Positions 51,124-60,929 of a stretch of 64,000 nt of DNA are shown one piece after another (the stretch's first letter is position 1; each line of letters begins with the position of its first letter). The stretch is taken from positions 8,046-72,045 of the forward strand of contig CAJUDH010000016.1 in the NCBI GenBank assembly GCA_910584845.1. The letters run 5' to 3'. Source of the DNA: an uncultured Lachnospiraceae bacterium. Lineage in GTDB: Bacteria; Bacillota; Clostridia; Lachnospirales; Lachnospiraceae. A program made the translations under genes and the position numbers. The notes beneath the pieces were generated by a model, which was given only the letters and a program-made list of their open reading frames with translations, did not search any database and was not told where the DNA came from.

Positions 51124-52347
51124 ATGGACGGACTTGTGGTAGGGATCGACCTATGTGACGAATATACGCAGGTAAACTGCCCAGAAAAAGAAGAGGCCTG
51201 GACCATCCCCACGGTGATCTGCAGAAATAGAAACGCAGACGAGTGGTATGTGGGGGAGGAGGCGTATGCCCATACGTTAAAAGGGGACGGCATTATCGTA
51301 GATAAACTGGTGAACCTGGCATTGAGGGACGGCACCGCTACCCTGGGGGACGTGCGCTATGAGGGGAAAGAGCTTTTGCGGCTGTTTTTGGAACAGGTGG
51401 TTTGTTTCCCCAAAACGGAATACAAGGAAAAACAGATCCGGCAGGTGGTATTTGCCGTAAAAAAAATGGAGCCAAAGCTTAATGCTTTGCTGCGGGAATG
51501 TGCGGTAAAAATGGGGGTAGGGGAAAAACGGATCCAGGTTGTGAGCCATTCGGAGGCCTATATTTACTACATATTAAACCAAAAACGGGAGATATGGAAT
51601 AACACCGTGGGCATGTTTGATTTATCCGAGGCAGGCCTGCGTTATTATGAGATGAAAGTACAACGGGGGATGAAAAAGACTACGGTGGTGGCTGAGTATG
51701 AAGAGCTGGAGGAAGGGTTTAACCTGGATATCCTGGATACGGCTTCGGGGGGCCGCCTGGCGGACAAGATCCTTTGCTCTTGCGCGGAACGGCTCATGGC
51801 CCGGAAATCCTATTCGGCGGTATTCCTTACCGGAAAAGGGTTTTTAAAATGGGATTGGGCGGCAGAATTTATGAAGCTTTTGTGCTCAAAGCGCCGGGTA
51901 TACATGGAACAGGGGCTGTTTGCAAAAGGGGCGGCCTGCAAAGCGGTGGAGTGCCTGCAGGAGGAGGACGCTTTCCCTTTTACCTGTATCTGCGAGGGCA
52001 GGCTAAGGACCACGGTTTCCATGAACGTGCTGCACCGGGGCCAGGAGAACCCTGTGACCGTGGCTTGCGCAGGGGATACCTGGTATGGCCGTGTGTCCGT
52101 GATCGACGTGATCCCGGACCATCAGGACCGGATTGATTTTATAATGACCCCCCTGGATTCCAAGAAGAAAAAGACGGTGTCCATCCCGCTGGAAGGTTTC
52201 CCCAAACGGCTGGACCGTACCATGAAGGTGCAGATCCAGGTGGTATTCCTGGATGAAAAAACGATGGAAGTGACATTGACGGACCGGGGGTTTGGGGAAT
52301 TGTTCCCGGCGACAAATATACAAATCAGACAAGAGGTTATGTTATGA
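51124..52347 (+). CDS. DUF5716 family, Hsp70/actin-like ATPase fold protein
   Basis: The 407-residue protein begins GLVVGIDLCDEYTQV, a phosphate-1-like motif of the Hsp70/actin superfamily, followed by TIPTVICR and later VVSHSEAYIYYILN and GMFDLSEAGLRYYEMKV (phosphate-2-like). The C-terminal third is strand-rich like a substrate-binding domain. I recognise it as DUF5716. AGGAAAGAGGAAGG precedes the ATG. It overlaps the downstream TPR gene by ATGA, implying a stable complex. Confidence 0.68.
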   Translation: MDGLVVGIDLCDEYTQVNCPEKEEAWTIPTVICRNRNADEWYVGEEAYAHTLKGDGIIVDKLVNLALRDGTATLGDVRYEGKELLRLFLEQVVCFPKTEYKEKQIRQVVFAVKKMEPKLNALLRECAVKMGVGEKRIQVVSHSEAYIYYILNQKREIWNNTVGMFDLSEAGLRYYEMKVQRGMKKTTVVAEYEELEEGFNLDILDTASGGRLADKILCSCAERLMARKSYSAVFLTGKGFLKWDWAAEFMKLLCSKRRVYMEQGLFAKGAACKAVECLQEEDAFPFTCICEGRLRTTVSMNVLHRGQENPVTVACAGDTWYGRVSVIDVIPDHQDRIDFIMTPLDSKKKKTVSIPLEGFPKRLDRTMKVQIQVVFLDEKTMEVTLTDRGFGELFPATNIQIRQEVML

Positions 52348-53162
52348 GTTTACTGTTGTGCAGGCAGGAGCGTGTCAACCGCCCTTATTTTATGGAAGCC
52401 CTGGGGGTCCACCTGTATTCTTCCCAGGAATTGTCTTACGTGATATATAACCATCCATTGCTGGTAATGGACGGGTTTGTGGACGGGCTCCTTTTAAAAT
52501 TTTTGCGTGAGGAGCTGAACCAAGGTGTTTTGGTGGCAAAGCTGGAGCGCATCCTGAAAAACAAAGACAATACCGACGACGCATTGACGATTATTTTGCA
52601 AGAATGCGATTACTATAATTCCGCGGAGGTCAGCCGTTTCCGGAAGATGGTGGCCATGCTCCGCAAAAAGAACCCGCTGGATTTTAAGCGGATGAAGGCT
52701 GACGAGCTGTTTTCGCTGCGCCAATACGGGCGGGCGGTAGAATTGTATAAGGAAATATTGGATTGCCCCGGGAATGTCCGTGTAGACCCTAAATTTATAG
52801 GTACGGTCAAAAATAATTTAGGTTCCTGCTATGCCAGGATGTTCCGCCTGGACAAAGCTTTGGAAGCGTTTGAGGCGGCTTACGAGGCCACCGGCCAAAT
52901 ACAGGTGCTGAAAAGGATGTACAATTTAAGCCAGCTGGACGAGCGCCTGGTGCTTAGCGACAAGCTGAAGGGGAAGATTACAGAAGAAATGAAACGGGAA
53001 TGGGACAATAATTTGGAAAAGGCAAAAGAAAAAGCGGCCCAGTCGGAAGCAGTGCAAAAATTGGAAGAGCTGTTCCGCAAAGACCCGGTTAAGCGTCAGG
53101 CCGGGGAAGCCGCTTTGCTCCGCCAGTGGAAACAGGAGTATCGGCATATGGCAGTAGATTAG
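52344..53162 (+). CDS. TPR-like helical partner of the DUF5716 protein
   Basis: The 272-residue protein is entirely helical, with at least two tetratricopeptide-like pairs (DELFSLRQYGRAVELYKEIL, then VKNNLGSCYARMFRLDKALEAFEAAY). Translation is coupled to the DUF5716 gene through an ATGA overlap. It lacks signal and membrane segments and may act as a co-chaperone or scaffold. Function is not established. Confidence 0.65.
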   Translation: MSLLLCRQERVNRPYFMEALGVHLYSSQELSYVIYNHPLLVMDGFVDGLLLKFLREELNQGVLVAKLERILKNKDNTDDALTIILQECDYYNSAEVSRFRKMVAMLRKKNPLDFKRMKADELFSLRQYGRAVELYKEILDCPGNVRVDPKFIGTVKNNLGSCYARMFRLDKALEAFEAAYEATGQIQVLKRMYNLSQLDERLVLSDKLKGKITEEMKREWDNNLEKAKEKAAQSEAVQKLEELFRKDPVKRQAGEAALLRQWKQEYRHMAVD

Positions 53163-53498
53163 GCACGGGGGCAAAGGCCCCCATTTTCTATGTTATCGAA
53201 AACGGGGGATTCTTTTTTTATTTAAAAGCATGGGCTTGAAAAATATGGCATTCGCATATATAATTACCCCTATCTGGATTACTGTAAAAGTATCATAGCC
53301 TTGCAGTAGGGCCGCGCACCAGCCATATGCCCATATCGAGCCAAAATGCTGTTTACGCGTTTTGTGTGCATCCGCCAAAGGCCCAACCGTACCCCCTTCC
53401 ATTTTACGGCGGCGCTTCCAAGCGCGGGGTGGGGGCCATAAGTTTACTAACGCCGCGTTTGGTTAAAGACGAAGGAGATAAAACAAGGAGATCAAACC
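53163..53498 (+). other. Leader region upstream of valS
   Basis: This 336-base gap contains a short hairpin GGGGGC-AAAG-GCCCCC (about 53167-53181), a probable terminator of the TPR gene, then an AT-rich stretch and a GC-rich leader. I looked for the T-box consensus (AGGGTGGNACCGCG) that often precedes tRNA-synthetase genes in Firmicutes and did not find it. AAGGAGAT-type sites precede the valS ATG. Confidence 0.45.
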
Positions 53499-56165
53499 AT
53501 GAAGGAATTAGAGAAAAATTATAACCCCTCACAGATTGAGGAAAAGCTGTATCAAAAATGGCTGGATCGAGGATATTTCCATGCCGACGCTACACGGGGG
53601 AAGAGGGAGGGGAAAAAGCCCTTTACCATTATGATGCCCCCGCCTAATGTTACCGGCCAGCTCCATATGGGCCACGCAGTGGACAACACCATGCAGGACA
53701 TTTTAATCCGCTATAAGCGGATGCAGGGATATGAGGCTTTATGGCAGCCGGGCACGGACCATGCGGCCATTTCCACAGAAGTAAAGGTGATTGATAAGCT
53801 AAAAGAAGAAGGGGTCGAAAAGCAGGATTTGGGCCGGGAAGGCTTTTTGGAAAGGTGCTGGGACTGGAAAAGGGAATATGAGGACCGCATTGTTACCCAG
53901 CTCCATAAACTTGGGTCTTCCGCAGACTGGGGCCGGAAGCGGTTTACTATGGATGAGGGCTGTTCCGACGCAGTGCTGGAAGTTTTTGTGAAGCTATATG
54001 AAAAGGGGTACATTTATAAAGGTTCCCGGATTATCAACTGGTGCCCGGTGTGCAAGACTTCCATTTCTGACGCGGAAGTGAACCATGAAGAGCAGGACGG
54101 CTTTTTCTGGCATATTAATTACCCGGTGGCAGGGGAGGAAGGGCATTTTGTGGAGATTGCCACGACCCGCCCGGAAACCATGCTGGGAGATACGGCAGTG
54201 GCGGTGAACCCAGAGGACCCCCGCTATCAGGGGCTGGTGGGGAAGGTTTTGGACCTGCCCCTCACCGGCCGCCAAATCCCCGTGATTGCAGACGCCTATG
54301 TGGACAAAGAATTTGGGACGGGCTGCGTAAAGATCACCCCGGCCCATGACCCCAATGATTTTGAGGTAGGCAGGCGCCATGGCCTGGAAGAAATCAGCAT
54401 CATGGAGGATGATGCCACGATCTGCTGCCCCGGCAGCAAGTACCACGGCATGGGGCGTTATGAAGCCCGCAAGGCGATCGTAAAAGACCTGGAGGAAATG
54501 GGGCTTTTGGTCAAAGTGGAACCCCATTCCCACAACGTGGGCATCCATGACCGTTGCAAAACCACCGTAGAGCCCATGGTGAAGCCCCAGTGGTTCGTGA
54601 AGATGGACGAGATGGCAAAGCCGGCCATTGAGGCGTTAAAAACAGGAAAACTGAAATTTGTGCCGGAAACCTTCGGAAAAACGTACCTCCATTGGCTGGA
54701 AGGGATCCGGGACTGGTGCATTTCACGGCAGCTGTGGTGGGGGCACCGGATACCAGCCTACTATTGCCAGGGCTGCGGCCAGGCAGTGGTGGCGAAGGCT
54801 ATGCCGGAAACCTGCCCGAAATGCGGCGGGGGGCATTTCCTGCAGGATGAGGATACCCTGGACACCTGGTTTTCTTCTGCCCTGTGGCCGTTTTCTACCT
54901 TAGGCTGGCCCAAGGAAACAGAAGAACTGGAATATTTCTACCCCACGGATGTGCTGGTGACCGGATATGATATTATCTTTTTCTGGGTGGTCCGTATGGT
55001 GTTTTCCGGGCTGGAGCAGACAGGGAACCTCCCCTTCCATACCGTGCTGATCCATGGCCTGGTGCGGGACAGCCAAGGGCGGAAGATGAGCAAATCTTTG
55101 GGCAACGGCATTGACCCCCTGGAAGTCATTGATAAATATGGCGCCGACGCTTTGCGTATGACGCTGATGACGGGGAATGCCCCGGGCAACGATATGCGGT
55201 TCTACTGGGAGAGGGTGGAAAACAGCCGGAATTTTGCCAATAAGGTATGGAATGCTTCCCGTTTTATTATGATGAACCAGGAAAACGGCCTGCAGGAAGA
55301 GGGCATGCCCGACGAAGGCGGGCTGTGCTTTACCATGGCGGACAAATGGATTTTGTCTAAAGCCAACAGCCTGGCAAAAGAAGTGACGGAAAACATGGAC
55401 AAGTATGAACTGGGCATTGCGCTGCAGAAGGTCTATGATTTTATCTGGGAAGAGTTTTGCGATTGGTATATCGAGATGGTGAAGCCAAGGCTGTGGAACA
55501 AAGAGGATCAAACCAGGGCAGCGGCGCTGTGGACGTTGAAAACTGTCCTGATCCAGTCCTTAAAGCTGCTGCACCCCTATATGCCCTTTATTACGGAGGA
55601 AATATTCTGCAACCTTCAGGATACACAAGAGTCCATTATGGTTTCTCCCTGGCCCCAATATCGGGAAGACTGGCACTTCGCTGCTGAAGAGCAGGAGGTG
55701 GAGACCATCAAGGAGGCCGTCCGGGCTATCCGCAACGTGCGTACTTCCATGAATGTGCCCCCCAGCAGGAAGGCCAAAGTATACGTGGTGTCAGAGGATC
55801 AGAAAATCCTGGACCTGTTCGCCCATGGCAAGGCATTTTTTGCTATGCTGGGGTTTGCCAGCGAAGTGTGCCTGCAGCGGGATAAGGCCGGTATTGCCGA
55901 GGATGCGGTGTCGGCGGTGATTTCCCAGGCTACGATTTACATGCCGTTTGCGGAACTGGTGGATGTGGCTAAGGAATTGGCCAGGCTGGAAAAAGACCGG
56001 GGGCATCTGGCAAAAGAACTGGCACGGGTTGACGGTATGCTCGCCAATGAGCGGTTTATCTCCAAGGCGCCGGAGGCGAAAATCAACGAGGAAAAGGCGA
56101 AGCAGGAAAAATACAGGCAAATGATGGAGCAGGTGGAAGCGAGGCTGGCACAGCTGAAAAAATAA
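53499..56165 (+). CDS. valS: Valyl-tRNA synthetase
   Basis: The 888-residue class I synthetase charges tRNA-Val. The HIGH motif is in PPPNVTGQLHMGHA (about residues 46-59), the editing domain has TTRPETMLGDTAVAV, the KMSKS loop is GRKMSKSLGNGID, and a C-terminal coiled-coil arm (residues about 820-888) is typical of ValRS. The length fits. AACAAGGAGAT lies before the ATG. Confidence 0.96.
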   Translation: MKELEKNYNPSQIEEKLYQKWLDRGYFHADATRGKREGKKPFTIMMPPPNVTGQLHMGHAVDNTMQDILIRYKRMQGYEALWQPGTDHAAISTEVKVIDKLKEEGVEKQDLGREGFLERCWDWKREYEDRIVTQLHKLGSSADWGRKRFTMDEGCSDAVLEVFVKLYEKGYIYKGSRIINWCPVCKTSISDAEVNHEEQDGFFWHINYPVAGEEGHFVEIATTRPETMLGDTAVAVNPEDPRYQGLVGKVLDLPLTGRQIPVIADAYVDKEFGTGCVKITPAHDPNDFEVGRRHGLEEISIMEDDATICCPGSKYHGMGRYEARKAIVKDLEEMGLLVKVEPHSHNVGIHDRCKTTVEPMVKPQWFVKMDEMAKPAIEALKTGKLKFVPETFGKTYLHWLEGIRDWCISRQLWWGHRIPAYYCQGCGQAVVAKAMPETCPKCGGGHFLQDEDTLDTWFSSALWPFSTLGWPKETEELEYFYPTDVLVTGYDIIFFWVVRMVFSGLEQTGNLPFHTVLIHGLVRDSQGRKMSKSLGNGIDPLEVIDKYGADALRMTLMTGNAPGNDMRFYWERVENSRNFANKVWNASRFIMMNQENGLQEEGMPDEGGLCFTMADKWILSKANSLAKEVTENMDKYELGIALQKVYDFIWEEFCDWYIEMVKPRLWNKEDQTRAAALWTLKTVLIQSLKLLHPYMPFITEEIFCNLQDTQESIMVSPWPQYREDWHFAAEEQEVETIKEAVRAIRNVRTSMNVPPSRKAKVYVVSEDQKILDLFAHGKAFFAMLGFASEVCLQRDKAGIAEDAVSAVISQATIYMPFAELVDVAKELARLEKDRGHLAKELARVDGMLANERFISKAPEAKINEEKAKQEKYRQMMEQVEARLAQLKK

Positions 56166-56238
56166 GGCGGCCGCAGGAGAGCTGGCTTGTGCATCCGGAT
56201 GCAGTCATAAAATAAGAAAGCCCACATATATTATAGTT

Positions 56239-57528
56239 ATGGAACAACAGGCAAAAGAGTACCTTTTAAAAATACCCTTGTGGACGAAAAAGAAAAATAC
56301 CCTGGAGCAGATCCGGGATTTTCTGGCAGAACTGGGGAGGCCGGACCGGAAGCTGTCCGTAATCCATGTGGCAGGGACCAATGGAAAAGGCTCCGTTTGT
56401 GCAGATTTAACGGCAATTTTAAGGAAAGCCGGATACCGGACCGGAACTTTTGTGTCCCCACACCTGGTAGACATCCGGGAACGGTTTTTGCTGGATGGGG
56501 AGCCGGTAGGGCCCCGGGCCTTTGAGGGGTGTTTCCAGGCCGTATTGGCGGCGGTGGAGAAAATGGTGGCAAAAGGATATTGCCATCCGTCGTTTTTTGA
56601 ATTTACATTCCTTATGGCCATGGCCTTGTTTGACCAGGCACAAGTAGACTATGTGGTCTTGGAGGCCGGCCTCGGGGGGCGGTTAGATGCCACCAATGTC
56701 CTAAAATCCCCTCTGGCCTGCATCATAACTTCCATCGGTTTGGACCATACCCAGTACCTGGGGGACAATATCCCTCAGATTGCTGGGGAAAAAGCGGGGA
56801 TTATCAAGGCAGGAGTGCCGGTTATCTATGACGATAACCAGCCGCTGGCTTCCCCGGTGATCCGGGCACAGGCAAGGAAAGTTGGGGCGCCGGCGTATCC
56901 GGTAGGCTGGGGGGACCTGCTTGCAAAACGGGAAGGGCGGCAGGGCCTTCTGGCGGCCTACCGTAGTTTTACCGCGCCGTATCAAGCCATGAATGCCGCT
57001 TTGGCCGTAAAGGCCCTGGACGTGCTGGGGCTAAAGGGGGTGGATAGCCAAAGGATGGAAGAAGGGCTGTCCCAAGTCTGCTGGCCGGGCCGGATGGAAG
57101 AGGCGGCACCCGGAATTTGGCTGGATGGCGCCCACAATCCGGACGGGATCCTGGCTTTTTGCCATGCAGTAAAAAAACAGCTGGAGGCAGGGGCGGGGGA
57201 TGGGCGTCCCCCGGCCATCCATATTTTGTTTGCTGCCGTGTCGGATAAAGATTACGGGCAGATGATCGACCTGCTGTGCCGCCGCCTCCCCATTGCCCGG
57301 GTGACGGTAGTGGGACTGAATGGCCCACGGGGCGCCAACGCCCAGGCCCTGGCAAACCGGTTTTTCCAGGCCGGGTGTGCTTGCGTGGAAGCCTATGCCT
57401 CCACAGAGGAAGCGCTTGCGGCGGCCCTGGGACACCGGAAAAAAGGGGACAGGCTGTACGTGGTAGGGTCCCTTTACCTAATCGGAGAGATCAAAGAAAA
57501 GCTGCCGGGGCCGGAGGGATGCCCGTAA
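56239..57528 (+). CDS. folC: Folylpolyglutamate/dihydrofolate synthase
   Basis: The 429-residue ligase adds glutamate to folates. The ATP-binding loop HVAGTNGKGSVCADL, the family motif FEFTFLMAMALF, and the GLGGRLDATNV and SIGLDHTQYLG regions are visible, together with GRMEEAAPGIWLDGAHNP in the C-terminal domain. It lies 73 bases after valS, an arrangement common in Firmicutes. The start at 56239 has no clear ribosome-binding site, so the exact N terminus is uncertain. Confidence 0.93.
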   Translation: MEQQAKEYLLKIPLWTKKKNTLEQIRDFLAELGRPDRKLSVIHVAGTNGKGSVCADLTAILRKAGYRTGTFVSPHLVDIRERFLLDGEPVGPRAFEGCFQAVLAAVEKMVAKGYCHPSFFEFTFLMAMALFDQAQVDYVVLEAGLGGRLDATNVLKSPLACIITSIGLDHTQYLGDNIPQIAGEKAGIIKAGVPVIYDDNQPLASPVIRAQARKVGAPAYPVGWGDLLAKREGRQGLLAAYRSFTAPYQAMNAALAVKALDVLGLKGVDSQRMEEGLSQVCWPGRMEEAAPGIWLDGAHNPDGILAFCHAVKKQLEAGAGDGRPPAIHILFAAVSDKDYGQMIDLLCRRLPIARVTVVGLNGPRGANAQALANRFFQAGCACVEAYASTEEALAAALGHRKKGDRLYVVGSLYLIGEIKEKLPGPEGCP

Positions 57529-57557
57529 AAGGATAAAAAGGGAGGAAAGGATGGCAT

Positions 57558-57701
57558 ATGCTGAATTTTGAAGAGGAATTAAAACGTTTCCGGCCAAGCC
57601 TGGAAATCGGAAATGTGGAAGACGCCATTGGCAAAGAGGATATGACAGACATGACAGACCTGATGACGGAACTTTTGAAGGAAAAAGGGAGCTTACAGTA
57701 G
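57558..57701 (+). CDS. Small acidic protein between folC and the TPR gene
   Basis: This 47-residue frame begins MLNFEEELKRFRPSLE and contains a repeated MTDMTDLMTE segment. GGAGGAAAGG is at 57541-57550. It is predicted helical and acidic, without membrane segment. A short competing frame from 57551 ends after six codons. Function unknown. Confidence 0.55.
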   Translation: MLNFEEELKRFRPSLEIGNVEDAIGKEDMTDMTDLMTELLKEKGSLQ

Positions 57702-57769
57702 GACGTATGGATGCCAGGGAAGACGGCCAGGCACGTTCAAGCTTGGAAGAAAGTTAAACAGGGACAAAC

Positions 57770-59074
57770 ATGGATACAAGAACGAAGAATCGCCGGATTT
57801 CCAACGTTTATTATAATATAGGGTTGGAGAAGGCCAAAGAGCGGGATTTGACCGGCGCGGCAGACGTGCTGAAAAAAAGCCTCCGTTTCAATAAATACCA
57901 GACCGATGCCAGGAACTTGCTGGGGTTGATTTACCATGAAATCGGGGAGGTAGGGGCGGCCCTGGCCCAATGGATTATCAGCCTCAACCTGCAGCAAAAG
58001 GACAACCTGGCGGAGGAATATCTACAAAAGCTGCAGGAAAATGAAGGTTATCTGGATATGGTGGACCAGGCAGCTAAAAAATACAACCAATCTTTGAATT
58101 ACGCCCACACAGACAATGAGGACTTGGCTGTTTTGCTGCTAATGCGCATGGTGGACGAAATGCCCAATTATGTGAAAGCCCAACAGCTGTTGGCTTTATT
58201 GTACATCCAAAATGAGGATTACACGAAGGCGGGGCGCTGCTTATACCAGGCGCTGAAAGTAGACCGGTACAACCCTATGGCCCAGCGGTATATGACAGTG
58301 GTGAAACAGAACACAGGCCGGGCCGAGGTGGAAAAGCGGAAGCTGAAAAATGCCTTTTCCCATCGGCAGATGCAGGATGACGATATTATCTTGCCGCCTA
58401 CTTACAAGGAGAACACCGGATGGCAATCCATCCTCAATATCTTGGCAGGTATGGCCTTAGGCGTAGTAGTGGTGTTTTTTTTAATCACGCCTACGGTACG
58501 GGACTCCATTATAGGGAAATATGAGGAAGAAATCCGGAAAAACCTGGAACTGGTAAATCAGAAAAGCCTTCAGATCGACGAGCTGGAACGGCAGATGCAG
58601 GAAGCCAGCGCCGCCCAGGAAGAGGCGGAGTCCAATCTGGAAGACATGGTCAATAACAGTGGCGGGGTGATCAGCCAGTACCAAAAGCTGGCCCAGATTT
58701 TGCAGGCCTACCGGGAAGAAGATGTGCAGTCCGCTGCCCTCCTTTACCTGGATATGGATTTTACGGTCCTCAATGACGGCGTCCTTGACCCGATTGTTGC
58801 CTGGGTACAGCAGGACATGGCGGCAAACGGTTTTCATATATTGGAACAGATGGGGGATGAAGCCATTGCCAGGCCGGATACGGCCCAGGCGATTGATTAT
58901 TACCAAAAAAGCCTGACGGTCAAACCGGACCATGTAGCGGTGATTTATAAAATCGGCCTGGCTTATAAAAGCATGGGGAATATAGATATGGCCAATCAAT
59001 ATTTTGGCGATATAATTATGAACCACCCCAATTCCGAGTATGCCCAACAGGCCAAAGAGCAGAGGGGATATTGA
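57770..59074 (+). CDS. Membrane-anchored TPR protein
   Basis: The 434-residue protein has N-terminal tetratricopeptide repeats (residues about 10-190), one membrane helix around 228-247 (ILNILAGMALGVVVVFFLI), a coiled coil (about 255-305), and further TPR units in the external C-terminal part (IDYYQKSLTVKPDHVAVIYK). It is a scaffold type seen near division or sporulation genes; its partner is unknown. A terminator follows it, before spoIIAA. Confidence 0.75.
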   Translation: MDTRTKNRRISNVYYNIGLEKAKERDLTGAADVLKKSLRFNKYQTDARNLLGLIYHEIGEVGAALAQWIISLNLQQKDNLAEEYLQKLQENEGYLDMVDQAAKKYNQSLNYAHTDNEDLAVLLLMRMVDEMPNYVKAQQLLALLYIQNEDYTKAGRCLYQALKVDRYNPMAQRYMTVVKQNTGRAEVEKRKLKNAFSHRQMQDDDIILPPTYKENTGWQSILNILAGMALGVVVVFFLITPTVRDSIIGKYEEEIRKNLELVNQKSLQIDELERQMQEASAAQEEAESNLEDMVNNSGGVISQYQKLAQILQAYREEDVQSAALLYLDMDFTVLNDGVLDPIVAWVQQDMAANGFHILEQMGDEAIARPDTAQAIDYYQKSLTVKPDHVAVIYKIGLAYKSMGNIDMANQYFGDIIMNHPNSEYAQQAKEQRGY

Positions 59075-59195
59075 CCCACGGAAAGAAATCCATGGGTAGG
59101 AATGAAGAATGCATAAGAAAAGGGCATCCGTTCAGGGCGGCCATGCATGTTTGCATGGTTCCGGGAAATTTATGGCAAGGGCACTGGGCTGAGGC

Positions 59196-59237
59196 AAAAA
59201 GATACGACGGACAAGCTGTGGCCGCCGTATCTTTTTT
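59196..59237 (+). terminator. Terminator before spoIIAA
   Basis: AAAGATACGACGG pairs with CCGCCGTATCTTT with one mismatch, and a run of T follows. It separates the TPR gene from the sporulation operon. Confidence 0.8.
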
Positions 59238-59274
59238 AATTTTACATCATATAGGAAGGAAAGGAGTATTACTT

Positions 59275-59631
59275 ATGCAACAATCGTTCACTTATGAGGC
59301 CAGGGGGCATATGCTGGTTATCCATCTTCCCAAGGAATTAGACCATCATAATTGCCGCAACCTGAAATATGAAACAGACCTCCTCTTGTCCGAAAACTAT
59401 ATTAGCAAGGTGGTCTTTGACTTTTCCAAGACAGAATTTATGGATTCTTCTGGGATCGGGATTTTGTTGAACCGGTATAAACAGATGGCGGCCAATGGGG
59501 GGAAGGTGGCTTTATGCGGCGTGAACGCACAGGTTGGCCGTATTCTGTCCATCGGCGGGGTTGCCAGGCTGATTAAAAATTATGAAACGAAAGAAGCGGC
59601 GTTAGCTGGGGCCGGATGGAATGAACCCTAA
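59275..59631 (+). CDS. spoIIAA: Anti-sigma F factor antagonist SpoIIAA
   Basis: The 118-residue STAS protein frees SigF by binding SpoIIAB. The phosphorylatable Ser lies in the conserved KTEFMDSSGIGILLNRYK segment. The ATG at 59275 follows AAGGAAAGGAG, 36 bases after the terminator. It is the first gene of the spoIIA operon, which in relatives is turned on by SigH and Spo0A. Confidence 0.92.
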   Translation: MQQSFTYEARGHMLVIHLPKELDHHNCRNLKYETDLLLSENYISKVVFDFSKTEFMDSSGIGILLNRYKQMAANGGKVALCGVNAQVGRILSIGGVARLIKNYETKEAALAGAGWNEP

Positions 59632-59655
59632 CTTTGGACGGCCAGGGAGGATAGG

Positions 59656-60105
59656 ATGCCAAGTAACATGCGCGGAAAGGAATATATGATGGAACGTTTT
59701 CGGATGGAAATAGAGAGTTTGTCAAAGAATGAAGAGTTTGCCCGGGTGGTGACAGCGGTATTTATGAGCCGTTTAAACCCGACTTTAGAGGAGCTGGACG
59801 ACGTAAAAACAGCGGTTTCGGAAGCAGTAACCAATGCAGAAATCCATGGGTATCAGGGGAAAGAAGGCATTATTTATATGGAGCTCCAGATTGAAGGGCA
59901 GCAGTTGACGGTTATGGTACGGGACAAAGGCGTGGGGATCCGGGATGTGAGGAAAGCCATGGAGCCTATGTATACCACGGATAAATCCGGCGAACGGTCT
60001 GGCATGGGTTTTTCCTTTATGGAAGCTTTTATGGATCAGGTTCAGGTGGAATCGGAACCGGGCAGGGGAACGTTGGTGACCATGAAAAAGAAAATCGGCA
60101 GGTGA
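59656..60105 (+). CDS. spoIIAB: Anti-sigma F factor SpoIIAB
   Basis: The 149-residue GHKL-type kinase binds and inhibits SigF and phosphorylates SpoIIAA. The N box is SEAVTNAEIHGYQ, the G1 box is VRDKGVGIRDV, and a GMGFSFMEAFMD box follows. GGGAGGATAGG precedes the ATG. Its order after spoIIAA and seven bases before sigF is classical. Confidence 0.95.
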   Translation: MPSNMRGKEYMMERFRMEIESLSKNEEFARVVTAVFMSRLNPTLEELDDVKTAVSEAVTNAEIHGYQGKEGIIYMELQIEGQQLTVMVRDKGVGIRDVRKAMEPMYTTDKSGERSGMGFSFMEAFMDQVQVESEPGRGTLVTMKKKIGR

Positions 60106-60111
60106 TGGGGC

Positions 60112-60831
60112 ATGGAGGAAACCACGAGACTGATCAAACAGGCCCATGACGGGGATCCGGAGGCCAGGGAGCAATTGGTACTTAAGAACGTGGGGCTGGT
60201 GTGGAGTATTGTACGCCGTTTCGCCGGCCGGGGACACGAACTGGAAGATTTGTACCAGATTGGCTGTATCGGGCTGATTAAGGCCATTGATAAATTCAAC
60301 CTGGAATTTGATGTTAAATTTTCTACCTATGCGGTACCTATGATCACCGGGGAAATCAAACGGTTTTTAAGGGACGACGGTATGATCAAAGTCAGCCGTT
60401 CTTTAAAGGAGCTGGGCATCCGGGTCAGTAGCGTCCGGGAGCAGATGACTTGGGAGCTGGGCAGGGAACCGGGGCTGGACGAGCTGGCCAATAGGGTAGG
60501 GGCCAGCCGCGAGGAAGTGGCGGCTTCCATAGAGGCTTCCACTGAGGTGGAATCCATTGATAAAAATGTGGGGAACGGGGAGGACCAGAACCTACGGCTC
60601 TTGGATAAACTGCCAGACCAGCGGGAAGAGCAGGAACAACTGCTAAACCGGATGGTATTGGGGCAGATTTTGAATTTGCTGGAAGAAAAAGACCGGGAAA
60701 TTATTGTGCGCAGGTATTTTGAAAATCAGACGCAAAGCCAGATTGCTGCCGATCTGCATATTTCCCAGGTGCAGGTGTCACGGCTGGAAAAAAAGATTCT
60801 TCGAAAAATGAGGGAATATCTCAATCCGTAA
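60112..60831 (+). CDS. sigF: Forespore sigma factor SigF
   Basis: The 239-residue sigma-70 family protein directs early forespore genes. Region 2 is visible as LEDLYQIGCIGLIKAIDKFN and FSTYAVPMITGEIKRFLRDDG, region 3 as PGLDELANRVGASREEV, and region 4 as SQIAADLHISQVQVSRLEKKIL. It follows spoIIAB directly and is followed by the spoVA genes, as in other spore formers. Confidence 0.95.
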   Translation: MEETTRLIKQAHDGDPEAREQLVLKNVGLVWSIVRRFAGRGHELEDLYQIGCIGLIKAIDKFNLEFDVKFSTYAVPMITGEIKRFLRDDGMIKVSRSLKELGIRVSSVREQMTWELGREPGLDELANRVGASREEVAASIEASTEVESIDKNVGNGEDQNLRLLDKLPDQREEQEQLLNRMVLGQILNLLEEKDREIIVRRYFENQTQSQIAADLHISQVQVSRLEKKILRKMREYLNP

Positions 60832-60929
60832 CCAGGCATACTAATGGCAGGTTTCATGTGAGATGCGATACCGGTGTGCCGGTTGCCAAAGCCGGTGCAC
60901 CAGACGGGAAAGAAGAGGATGTGGGATAT

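Noticed and set aside
53193..53498. T-box riboswitch upstream of valS
   Set aside because: No AGGGTGGNACCGCG-like segment or convincing specifier stem was found.
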